Shown: one piece after another, positions 55,577 through 64,000 of the stretch
How positions within the stretch are numbered: the first letter of the stretch is position 1
How the letters are laid out: the number at the start of each line of letters is the position of its first letter
NCBI GenBank assembly: GCA_020064725.1
Contig: JAGTWJ010000017.1
Location: 2,666,001-2,730,000, forward strand
DNA length: 64,000 nt
Direction: 5' to 3'
Source: Drechslerella dactyloides
Lineage: Eukaryota > Ascomycota > Orbiliomycetes > Orbiliales > Orbiliaceae
Notes under the pieces: model-generated
Databases searched by the model: none
Told to the model about the DNA's origin: nothing
What the model saw: the letters and a program-made list of their open reading frames with translations, nothing else
Translations under genes and position numbers: made by a program

Positions 55577-57914
55577 TCAATGCAGGAATTAGCTTGCGTT
55601 CATGTTTGGTAAACTGGTTAGTTTAGACCACTTTCGATTACCTGGAGCCTACTACTATCTCGGAACATCCGTATTTTGAGACGGTCAGAATACGCGCTTT
55701 GAACAAAATTGAATATAAGAGCCATGCACCCTTTCCACATGCACTATATCACCCGGTATAATAGTTTCGGGGTTTTTTTAGTTGATGTTACGTAGCATGG
55801 CTGTATGAACTCACTTGTTATTCCGACATTTAAAATATTTTATAAGGTGCTTGGCCGGAGAGGTGTTTATCTAGGAACAACCGTCATCAAAGTAGACACT
55901 TGATTGGTGAGATTTCAGACAGCCGCTGACAGCCGGTCCTGCCCGCATTCCAGATTTGATACGATGATTAGCTATTAAGTGATCAATTAAATCATGTCGA
56001 ATGTGCCCACCGCAGCCTGCTTACGTTACCACGTATAACAGAAATAAACAACTTGTATGTCACACTGTATACTAGAAGATAGGCATGGCAAGAGATGAAT
56101 AAATTCCGCACCAGTCCATAGAACTACGGCAGTAGCAAACCAGTGATCTTCATCCACCTGTATATGTGTGTGACCTGTGCGGACCACGAGATTGCAGCCT
56201 TGGAAATCTTCTGCTCCGTTAGAAGATGCAGTACTAGTATCTCTGCGTATCTAGCGCCAGTCTCTTAAAGCGCTCTTTCTAGCTCTGCAGTTCGTCAACT
56301 AGACCCAATTTTCCCATAGTAGAGGCAGCTGAACACAACTGAAGTTTAGCTATCCGCTCTGATGTCCAAAGGCCCCGATTATCTACGACGGAGGCCGCAT
56401 ACACGCCCACACGTGGAGATTTGGGATGGCAGGCTACTTGGCCGTCTAATGACGTGCTAGCGCTCTTCTCCTCGCTGCAGCCCGGGTCGTTCTAGTCAGT
56501 CTATAGTGTCAGCCGCCTGGCGTCAACAATATTAAGCCCTATAGGACAGCACTAGGTATTCGGCGTTTTTATGCTACATTAGAAGTTGGAACTTGCATTT
56601 GAAAACGTGTGCAGCATGAATATATCGAACATGTGGCTCCAATACTGCAGTACTAGTTTGGTGGCTGCAGTACTGTTGAACAAGCCTATAGGAAACTAAA
56701 CTATAATATATACCCGTCCAGGTTTGAAAGCCGGATGCGGCATATATTAATGGATACTTTAGCTGCAGCCATCAATTAATACTATAATCCTGGGTTTTTT
56801 TTCCCGACCCTTTGCTTTTTGAATGGCTACTGAGGCGGCACTGCGTTTGAAGCCCTCCGGTATCCTTGAGGGCTGAAGTCTCGACTCGAAATTTGCTTCC
56901 GAGTGGGCGAGTGACGGTAAATCCTGAAGCGGCAGCTCGTTTGTGTAGCCAGAATTCCTCTGCCGTGTGTTACCATTTTCATCTGCCACGCCACAAAGCC
57001 AATTATAAGTCCCCGAAGTATCAGCCATGTATTCAGCCAAAGCACAAAGGTACCCACCACTAGTAATCTGTCTATCTCGCTGCGCGCTACTCGCGTATCG
57101 ATATCAGAAAAGGTTGCGTGAATATAATGCCTATCCGATATAGATGGTCACCTAGTCAGTCGGCGCTTGTAAAAATTCGACGCTGGGCGCTGGCGAATTG
57201 GAAGGGGTATGGTATACTAAAGATGCTAACAATCCGTGTCAGACCACCCGCTACACAATTTTCACCAAGGGTGAAGCCGCTTCGAGAACGTATTCAAATC
57301 TTGTGGCTGAAGTATCAGCTACATAGCTACAGTGCATCCCTCAAGTTGTGTAATAATGGTTGGCAAGTCGCGTACAGCTGTACAGCCGGTTCGTCTTCCT
57401 CCATTGGGTTATTTTCATATTTTGTGTGACCTGCTCTGACGAGCATTCAACACGCATTTTGATAAAATGACACATATCTGAATACGCGCCCAACCGACAA
57501 ACTGTACCAAGGTGATATGTCTGGCGCGTTGGTGTATGTTTACGATTTCAAATATTCCACTCGAAGAACTAGTCATACAATCATATGCAGGTTTTTAACA
57601 AGAGTAGGAGGAGTAATAAGAATAATAAGGAGATTCCCATTTTCCGATCATAATTATTTAAGTACTTAGTTAGCTATATTATAAGTTCTAAAGAGAGCCC
57701 ACTCCACCGAATGGAAAGGCAAACAGACGCACAATTAACGATACATTGAGGAGTAGGTAATATTAAGTACCGAATATAGTTTAAGGAAACCCATGCCCAA
57801 TATTACACCCAATAAAATTTAGCAGTCAACTCAACCCGACCCCATTGCCGTGCGTATTAAAACCGTTCTAGCGAATGGGGGAATAACCCGAGTCCCATCA
57901 TGCTAATGGAACGT
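55577..57914. other. Gene-poor AT-rich region, 55577-57914
   Basis: 2.3 kb without a convincing gene. A 93-codon minus frame (56759-57040) and a 103-codon plus frame (57118-57429) have mixed composition, no domain and no splice partners. Poly-A and TATA-type tracts are frequent. It probably contains the 3' UTR of the LysM gene at its right end and old repeat material elsewhere. Confidence 0.45.
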
Positions 57915-59876
57915 CTAGTACCTGCGTCGCCTGCGCCTGCGTGCCTCAGGCTCCATAGATGTCGTGGTAGTTTCGGTGGTCGTCTCAGTGGTGGTGGTTG
58001 CCTCCGTGGTCGTGGTAGTTGCCTCAGTGGTGGTAGTCGTTTCTTCAGTAGTGGTGGTGGTTGCCTCAGTGGAGGTCGTTGTCTCCTCTGTAGTAGTAGT
58101 GGTTGCCTCAGTGGTTGTGGTAGTTGCCTCTGTAGTGGTGGTAGTTTCTTCAGTGGTGGTTGCCTCAGTTGTAGTAGTAGTTGTCTCTTCAGTGGTGGTG
58201 GTTGCCTCAGTAGTAGTGGTAGTGGCTTCAGTAGTGGTGGTGGTCACGTCGGTAGTGGTGGTTTCAGTGCTGGTAGTCTCAGTGCTGGTGGTCTCAGTGC
58301 TGGTGGTCTCAGTGCTGGTAGTCTCAGTGCTGGTAGTCTCAGTGCTGGTGGTAGTTCCAGTGCTGGTGGTCTCAGTGCTGGTGGTAGTTCCAGTGCTGGT
58401 CGTCTCAGTGCTGGTAGTCTCGGTACTGGTAGTGGTCTCGGTGCTGGTGGTCTCGGTGCTAGTAGTCTCAGTGCTGGTGGTTTCAGTGCTGGTGCTAGTA
58501 ACGGTGGACTCAGTGGTGGTTGTGCTGCCAGTAGAAGTAGACCCCGTTGTCGTCGTAGCAGGAGTGGTGGTCGTCTGAGAAGTAGTAGTTGTCGTGCGTG
58601 TGGTTGTCGTAATCCTCGACGTGGTAGTTGCTGGCTGGGTGGGATTGATTTCGACACAAAGGGATCTACCAACCACATTGTCAAGAGCATCGTCGCAGGC
58701 AATGTTCTGCTGGAAAGTTGGATTCCACGTATAAAGCTGCTCTAGCGTTATTCTGAAGTTGCCGAGGACCCAGTTGCAGGTGTCCACGTCCCGAACCTGT
58801 CTCCATCCGATGCAGTTGGCGGGCTGATTCTCCAGGGCGATAGTAGGAGGCACGCCCCTCGTCGAGACGCAGACGTTAGCCCCGAGTGCACCCGGAATCA
58901 CTGAGCAAGAGGCCGGAGTCGAGCCCGGGACTACCGCGGCTGGGTTCCAGAGGATAAATTTCTCCAGGGTGAGACCTTGGTTGACATTCTCGTTAACGAT
59001 GCTTTGGCAAGTATCTCCGGTCGCAACTAGGTGCCAATCATTGCAAGTAGCGGGCTGTCCGGCCTGAACCACCGCTGGAGCGTCGGGATTGGGCATCTGA
59101 ATACAGATCCATGTCTTTGTCGGTGGGAGGGTGCATTGACCGCCGACGTTCAGAGACGGATTCCATTCGAGAAGATTTTCAACCGTCGCGCCGGTCAACG
59201 GGCCTCTCCTGTTGACAATACTGTCGCATGTTTCACCCGGCTGAACGAGTCTCCAACCATTGCAACCGGGAGCCTCATCGGGCAGCCGGTTCACCGGGAC
59301 CGGTGTTACCAGTCCGGTGCAGAGGAAATTATTGGGTGTTACATTGCAGGAGTCGATGGTGCCGAGTGCTGGATTCCAGAGGACGAGGTCACTCAAGGCA
59401 ACTTCATTGGCCATGGCGATTCCGGCGCAAGTGTCGCCTGCCTGGGTTAGTGCCGACCATCTGTTGCAGAGGCGGGACTGCCCATCTTGAATGGGCGCTT
59501 TCTTTGCTATTTCCACACAGGCAAATCGAAGGTTGTCCCCAGGATTCGCGACGCTGCAGACTCCCCCGGTCACCAGAGAAGGATTCCATTCCTCAAATTG
59601 CTCCAAAGTCAAGCCGTTTTGCTTCGGGTACCGCCCGACAAATGACTCGCAAGTCTGCCATCTTGTGATATTCAACATTCCCCACCCAATGCAAGTAGTA
59701 GGCTGATCCGGCAAGACGCCCGCGGGAGGGGTCTTGCCTTGGGGCGGCTGCTCCTGCCGGGCCACAATGTTGCTACCCCGTTGGTAGTGAGAGCCATAGG
59801 GCACCACGGCAGCCGAAGCTGGAGAGAGGCCTAGGTAGGCGAAAAGCGCCGGGAGGATGATGCTGGTGTGCCGCAT
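57915..59876 (-). CDS. Five-LysM secreted protein with Thr stalk
   Basis: Single exon of 653 residues. Signal peptide MRHTSIILPALFAYLGLSPA. Five LysM modules (chitin- or peptidoglycan-binding) lie between residues about 60 and 410, each starting with a C-x2-W (CIGW, CNRW, CNGW, CNDW, CIGW) and holding the family's WNP core: EEWNPSLV, LWNPALG, EWNPSLN, LWNPAAV and TWNPTF. Conserved cysteines flank each module as in fungal-specific LysM proteins. After residue about 415 comes a Thr/Ser/Glu stalk of more than 200 residues built of TTSTE and EATTTT units, likely O-mannosylated. The protein ends EPEARRRRRRRY, without a hydrophobic GPI signal. Roles known for the family are chitin sequestration during host contact and wall binding; the long stalk favours a wall-tethered position. 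Catalytic domain absent. Confidence 0.88.
   Translation of the reverse strand: MRHTSIILPALFAYLGLSPASAAVVPYGSHYQRGSNIVARQEQPPQGKTPPAGVLPDQPTTCIGWGMLNITRWQTCESFVGRYPKQNGLTLEQFEEWNPSLVTGGVCSVANPGDNLRFACVEIAKKAPIQDGQSRLCNRWSALTQAGDTCAGIAMANEVALSDLVLWNPALGTIDSCNVTPNNFLCTGLVTPVPVNRLPDEAPGCNGWRLVQPGETCDSIVNRRGPLTGATVENLLEWNPSLNVGGQCTLPPTKTWICIQMPNPDAPAVVQAGQPATCNDWHLVATGDTCQSIVNENVNQGLTLEKFILWNPAAVVPGSTPASCSVIPGALGANVCVSTRGVPPTIALENQPANCIGWRQVRDVDTCNWVLGNFRITLEQLYTWNPTFQQNIACDDALDNVVGRSLCVEINPTQPATTTSRITTTTRTTTTTSQTTTTPATTTTGSTSTGSTTTTESTVTSTSTETTSTETTSTETTSTETTTSTETTSTETTSTGTTTSTETTSTGTTTSTETTSTETTSTETTSTETTSTETTSTETTTTDVTTTTTEATTTTTEATTTTEETTTTTTEATTTEETTTTTEATTTTTEATTTTTEETTTSTEATTTTTEETTTTTEATTTTTEATTTTETTTETTTTSMEPEARRRRRRRY
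58261..58500 (-). repeat. 15-bp coding minisatellite in the LysM stalk
   Basis: About 16 nearly identical 15-base units reading GTCTCAGTGCTGGTG on the plus strand (TETTS in the protein). Length change by slippage would stay in frame. It also creates long open frames on the opposite strand that are not genes. Confidence 0.85.
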
Positions 59877-61494
59877 CCTGTTCGTATAACGATGGAAGAA
59901 CGATTGTATGAAAGGTATTAATAAATTGTCGGCTTAACACGATATTCTCTTCGACGAGAATCCGATCCTGCCACTTATGCGCGAGAACGACGCAAATGCC
60001 CAGAATTGAAAAATAAACGAGAGAGACGAATGACCTGCTTAAGGAATCATTCACAGACCGTTGAGGGAGTGACGGGTGGGAGTGTGATGATGAAAGAGAA
60101 CAGGATGAACAGAAGGGACCGACTTTATATAACTTGTCTCTGCGCCCACATCACCGCTGACCTCCAGCAAAAGCCGCGATATTAAACCCTCAATGGCACA
60201 CTGGAAGACTAACACGTGAGGTCGCTAAGTAAAGCATCGCATTGCATCGTGAAATCGGAGTGCTGAAGAGTAACTAGCCACACTAGCTTTCTTTCGTTGC
60301 GTTGTCCGTTGCAGAAAGCTCAATCTTGACGGAGGGTTGCGCCCACACGACAAGGATGATAGTTCTCGAATTGCCTCCCGTTTCCGCCAATCCGGCAGGA
60401 ATCTCAGTAGCTTCACTGCCGTCTCGACTAGCCACCAGCGGCCTTAGTGCACCTACATACGTCTAGTTTCGAGGCTAGTCCGGCAGCCAATATTCGCCAC
60501 CATATCCCCTGGCGATAGCGCAGGCGGTTCCTGGCAGATTGGTTCCTGGCAGATTGATGCCGGTTGATAATGCGTCCGCGCCCAAAGAGTCATGAGGCAT
60601 CACATCGCGACATGTGCTCCTCTTGAGGATCATGGACTCGAACGGCTAGCTTGCAAAAGTATTTGAACATAGGCCTGCAGATTCACATTATGCGAACGCC
60701 GATGGCTCCGAATTTCAACGATCGTATCTAGCAATAACGGTCCGACATTCGGCAGCTGCAGAGATATGTTACGTCTCCTGTCGTGCTGGACCATGGCCAG
60801 GGGACTGTGGTCCCAAGAATCCGTACGAAACAATTGGGTCGGAGGACGTATGTCCCGTCCGTCAATCGAAGGGGGGCGCCTTATTCCTCGACAACGACGG
60901 CACCTACTAGTACCTTATTTCACCGTAACATTAGTCGCGCCGTTTTCTTTTGCTTCGTATTTGCTGCTACCGTCAGCTTGACGAAAGGTCCTTGATCTAT
61001 CGGTAATACAGCTTTATGGCTTAATCCTTCGTGCATATGTGGAGATCAAGACTTCCTTCCATGCGTACGTCAAAATAGGAATCGGCTTGAAAACTCGGCT
61101 CTATAGTCTGATCTCCTTGGGAATGCATGCCCGAGTATAGTAAAATTATCTGATAATTTCGCACATAGGGACGATATGACTCGGATATATCGACGAAATG
61201 GCTCAAGTGCACGACGCTTCTGGCAAAAAAGTTATTTTATTTTTATTGTGTTGTTAAACCACGACACCAAAGGGCCAAATTTGGTAGAGATGAAATCGAT
61301 GTAACGTTAAGCTTAAACCTCATTCGGACTGGATTCCTGCATGCTTTCACCCTGTTATATTCGTATTACCGACAGGACCCTTGTATTTTCGTGCTCGCAA
61401 CCCCTCACTTTTTAGGCGTAATATAATGCACGCCATTCACCATAAGCGAGCTGCAGTATGCGAGCCGGCACCAAAGCTTGCAAAGCTCCACGCG

Positions 61495-61518
61495 AACATC
61501 AACTGCGCAGTTGATGTT
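61495..61518. repeat. Perfect 24-bp palindrome
   Basis: The 12-base half AACATCAACTGC is followed immediately by its exact reverse complement. No spacer and no mismatch. Confidence 0.9.
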
Positions 61519-62158
61519 GGTTAGGTTAGCTGCAATAACGTTGCAACCACCAGGGAAACATCAACAGCTAGCATGCAAGAAACACTTCGAATCCCAACGG
61601 ACGCGCTTGCCGTCTTCAGCGCCTTGTTATCGGACCCGCGAGCTCGAGCGGTAATCACGGCATCTAGGATTGCTCCGGCGGTCGTCACTAACTACCTCCG
61701 TCCATAGTCATGGACATCCGCTATCACCACTTGAATATCAAGCGACTAGTGATGCTTCCTAGAAGACATGTGGCGAACAAGGTGCTTGCTAGTGTCCTGT
61801 ATAAGAAAGCTTCATATAGCGCGCAAAGATTATTTACAAGTGAGGCGTTTGGTTATCTCATGATATGCTTTGACGTACGGTCAGCATACTTGCGGAGCAT
61901 GGGGAACTATTCAAAAACTAGAACCAACTTGCTTCGGTTTCCAGAGGGCGCACGCCAAAAAATTAATAACGGACTGTATGCATGACAGACTCAACCGATG
62001 ACCGGGTGCTATGTGACTGAGCACTATAGTTCAGGTCTATCATAAGAAGAGAATTTGAAGGCCCTCGTGTATGGAATGATATCGATCTGCCGTTATCAAT
62101 ATATCCTCCTAAACAATAGAGCACGGTTCTAAAAATGGCCGGGCGTATATGGGCCATC

Positions 62159-62174
62159 GACTAGTCGACTAGTC
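62159..62174. repeat. 16-bp palindrome of GACTAGTC units
   Basis: Two adjacent copies of GACTAGTC, itself a palindrome, form a 16-base perfect palindrome. It is followed by CTTGGGACTAACTCCGTCGG, GC-rich against its AT-rich surroundings. Confidence 0.8.
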
Positions 62175-63639
62175 TTGGGACTAACTCCGTCGGCCCGGTA
62201 TTAGGTGTCTTTGCGGCGCCAAACTAACACCGCCCACCAGTCGTAGGAAGGCTCATCATTAGTCTATCGACTAGAAATCATCTAACGCTTCCGTCGCAAA
62301 TGCAATGACGGTGACTTATTAGTGACGGAGAACGGAGGGACGAACGAAAGATTCTGCAAACTCAGCCGGACGACGTCCGCGGATCCACGATTTTGGACAA
62401 CGAAGTATATCTATTAATTGCCGTTAGGGCAGAGGGATGCCAAATACAACTAGTTAGCTTTGCCATCAGCAAAGGCGATAGGGATGGACATTACGCTAAG
62501 GAATCGACCATCGCATTGCGGCCATTGGAGACCGCGACTGGTGGGCAAGCTTTCGAAATTTGGGGATACATGGCTGGAAGATAGAGCCGCAGCACATACA
62601 CTGGTAACTATGTTACTCCATCATTATTTCGCTGCCTTCTGAAACAACTAAGTTAAGCATTCCAAGACAGCCACTACTCCTAAGGCTGATACTTGGTTGA
62701 CACCCGTAACTTCGATCGTGCTTTAGTATGATTGAATATTCGTGAGACCATGAAACAACTCTCACCGATAAGGCGCTCGCTGGGTAGATTAAAGGTAACG
62801 TGCAGATCATGAGAGCGCGCTCGAGCGCTCGAGAAGAGAAACGCGCTGGCGACATCTTTCTTAGTTACAAGGCCAGTCAGGCTAACGTGGTCTCGTAAAC
62901 TAGACCCTCCCGTTTACAGGCTAACGCGGCGTCTCGTGTTGCTGCTGCCAAGAATTCCTTTCCACTTGTCATGAATTTACGAACTCTGAGATCTACTGTG
63001 GATACCATTATGCTCTAAACCTATAATTAGTTCACGTGTAAAGTTTGACTATGTAATGCGGACAGCGAAAGAGCTGAAAAGCTGATGCTCGGATCCAGAG
63101 CCAGTCGATTTCGAGATGCGAATCACGGCGTTGTGAATTATAACACAATGTATGCATTTCCGATAGTCTCGTATACCCAGCCTGCCGTTTATGAGTAAAC
63201 TAGGGTTATATATAGTCTTTCGTATACGACTTCGCTGGTTCAAGCACGGCAGTCTGGCTCGCGGGACATTATTTACGTGTACGAAGCCATTGACTTAGAG
63301 CTGCATGTCTGCCCCGAGACCAAAGCTGTATTACATTTACAGTTTAGACGGCTAGTATATATCTGGACTGCTACATGACATGCATGTGCTATGAACGCAT
63401 TAGTATACGCAAGACCCAAGAGGCACTTGAGGTCATGTGGATGTATAAGCTTTGCCACTAGCTGGTGTAACCTAGATGCCCTGCTAACATTATCATTCGA
63501 AATCAACTTTGTTCTTTATTGTATCTGGTGATATACTCGTTCTCGTCATGATTGTTGAATTCAATTAGAAGGCAAAGTTCGAAATGGTATTGTTATACTA
63601 AGTATTGGCCAATGTCCGGGGAGAACACGAATACATTAC

Positions 63640-63653
63640 TATATATATATATA
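63640..63653. repeat. (AT)n microsatellite
   Basis: About seven TA units in an AT-rich intergenic setting. Listed for completeness. Confidence 0.7.
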
Positions 63654-64000
63654 CGTAGATATAGTATTCATATATGGCAATTTATGTTGCGATCCAAAAA
63701 AAAGTACCTGACCTTTACAAGTATATAATGCTATTATGAACTGAGTAAATAATAATGTTGAGAATATCAGTTCTAAGCATTAACTTTCGCTGTTGCAGTT
63801 TGGATTGCGAGAAAATAATAATCATCTCACCTTCGAGAGATATATTTTCGATAGTCATTATCAAACGGTGATCTTGCGATTGTATATATTAACAAATGTC
63901 TATCCTTTGAGTTTTCTCGTATTATATTCATCGAAACGAATACGCTAAAGGAAATCGTCGGTATTCCATGACAATCGAGAAAAATAGGAAATATACCGTT

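Larger units (their letters stand above)
59877..64000. other. Gene-free AT-rich region, 59877-64000
   Basis: After the LysM promoter (TATATAAC near 60126) there are 3.8 kb with no convincing gene. All frames are under about 90 codons and lack domains. It holds a perfect 24-base palindrome at 61495, a 16-base palindrome at 62159, two copies of the dispersed motif (62890, 63249) and an (AT)n run at 63640. I read it as decayed repeat DNA and gene desert. Confidence 0.5.

Noticed and set aside
56759..57040. 93-codon minus frame in AT-rich DNA
   Set aside because: Some natural-looking stretches but no start context, no splice partners and no recognised family. Could be a remnant exon.
57900..58745. 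Two long plus-strand frames (281 and 204 codons) opposite the LysM stalk
   Set aside because: They are translations of the antisense of the 15-base Thr-stalk minisatellite, giving Ser/Gly/Leu or pure Val/Ser sequence. Repeats without stops keep every frame open.

Overview
The window is nuclear DNA of a filamentous ascomycete (Pezizomycotina). The evidence is short spliceosomal introns (about 47-112 bases, a few longer) with GTANGT donors and CTAAC/CTGAC branch sites, single-copy eukaryotic housekeeping genes (a Nup159 nucleoporin, APC2, proteasome beta-2), and families typical of moulds: a PhiA-like wall protein, LysM secreted protein, Clr5-ankyrin protein, Zn2Cys6 regulator, GMC oxidoreductase, cupredoxin membrane protein and GH27 alpha-galactosidase. 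I cannot name the species. Most genes are split, so I rebuilt exon structures by joining reading frames at splice signals and checking phase and family continuity. No tRNA, rRNA, CRISPR array or intact transposon was seen.

Layout. 0-5 kb: PhiA-like secreted protein and a six-part (five-exon) cupredoxin membrane protein on the minus strand, separated by AT-rich spacers. 5-20 kb: Nup159-type nucleoporin, a Clr5-ankyrin protein facing it, an unassigned 163-residue gene, and a DUF7025-type AAA ATPase. 20-27 kb: accessory genes (single-pass membrane protein, cysteine-containing secreted protein, small zinc-finger-like protein, two charged coiled-coil proteins). 27-40 kb: metabolic genes, namely alpha-galactosidase, a phosphomannose-isomerase-like protein with altered metal ligands, an FMN 2-hydroxyacid oxidase, a secreted GMC oxidoreductase and a polytopic membrane protein. 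40-53 kb: APC2, a secreted seven-unit repeat protein, proteasome beta-2 sharing a divergent promoter with a Zn2Cys6 factor. 53-60 kb: small secreted protein, a secreted acidic protein and a five-LysM protein with a Thr-rich stalk. 60-64 kb: essentially gene-free, AT-rich, with palindromes and possible transposon ends.

Working together. There is no single operon-like system. Housekeeping genes (nuclear transport, cell cycle, proteolysis) alternate with a surface and secretion repertoire (PhiA-like, cupredoxin, Cys-rich, repeat protein, LysM, GMC, GH27) that suggests interaction with plant or other carbohydrate-rich substrates. The most unusual items are the isomerase-like protein lacking two of four expected zinc ligands, the repeat-built secreted protein, the LysM protein ending in an arginine run, and a family of dispersed GCAGTCTGGCTTRCGAGAC-like sequences that may be ends of a decayed transposon or MITE family. 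Intergenic tracts are long and AT-rich, consistent with old repeats, but no composition was computed.
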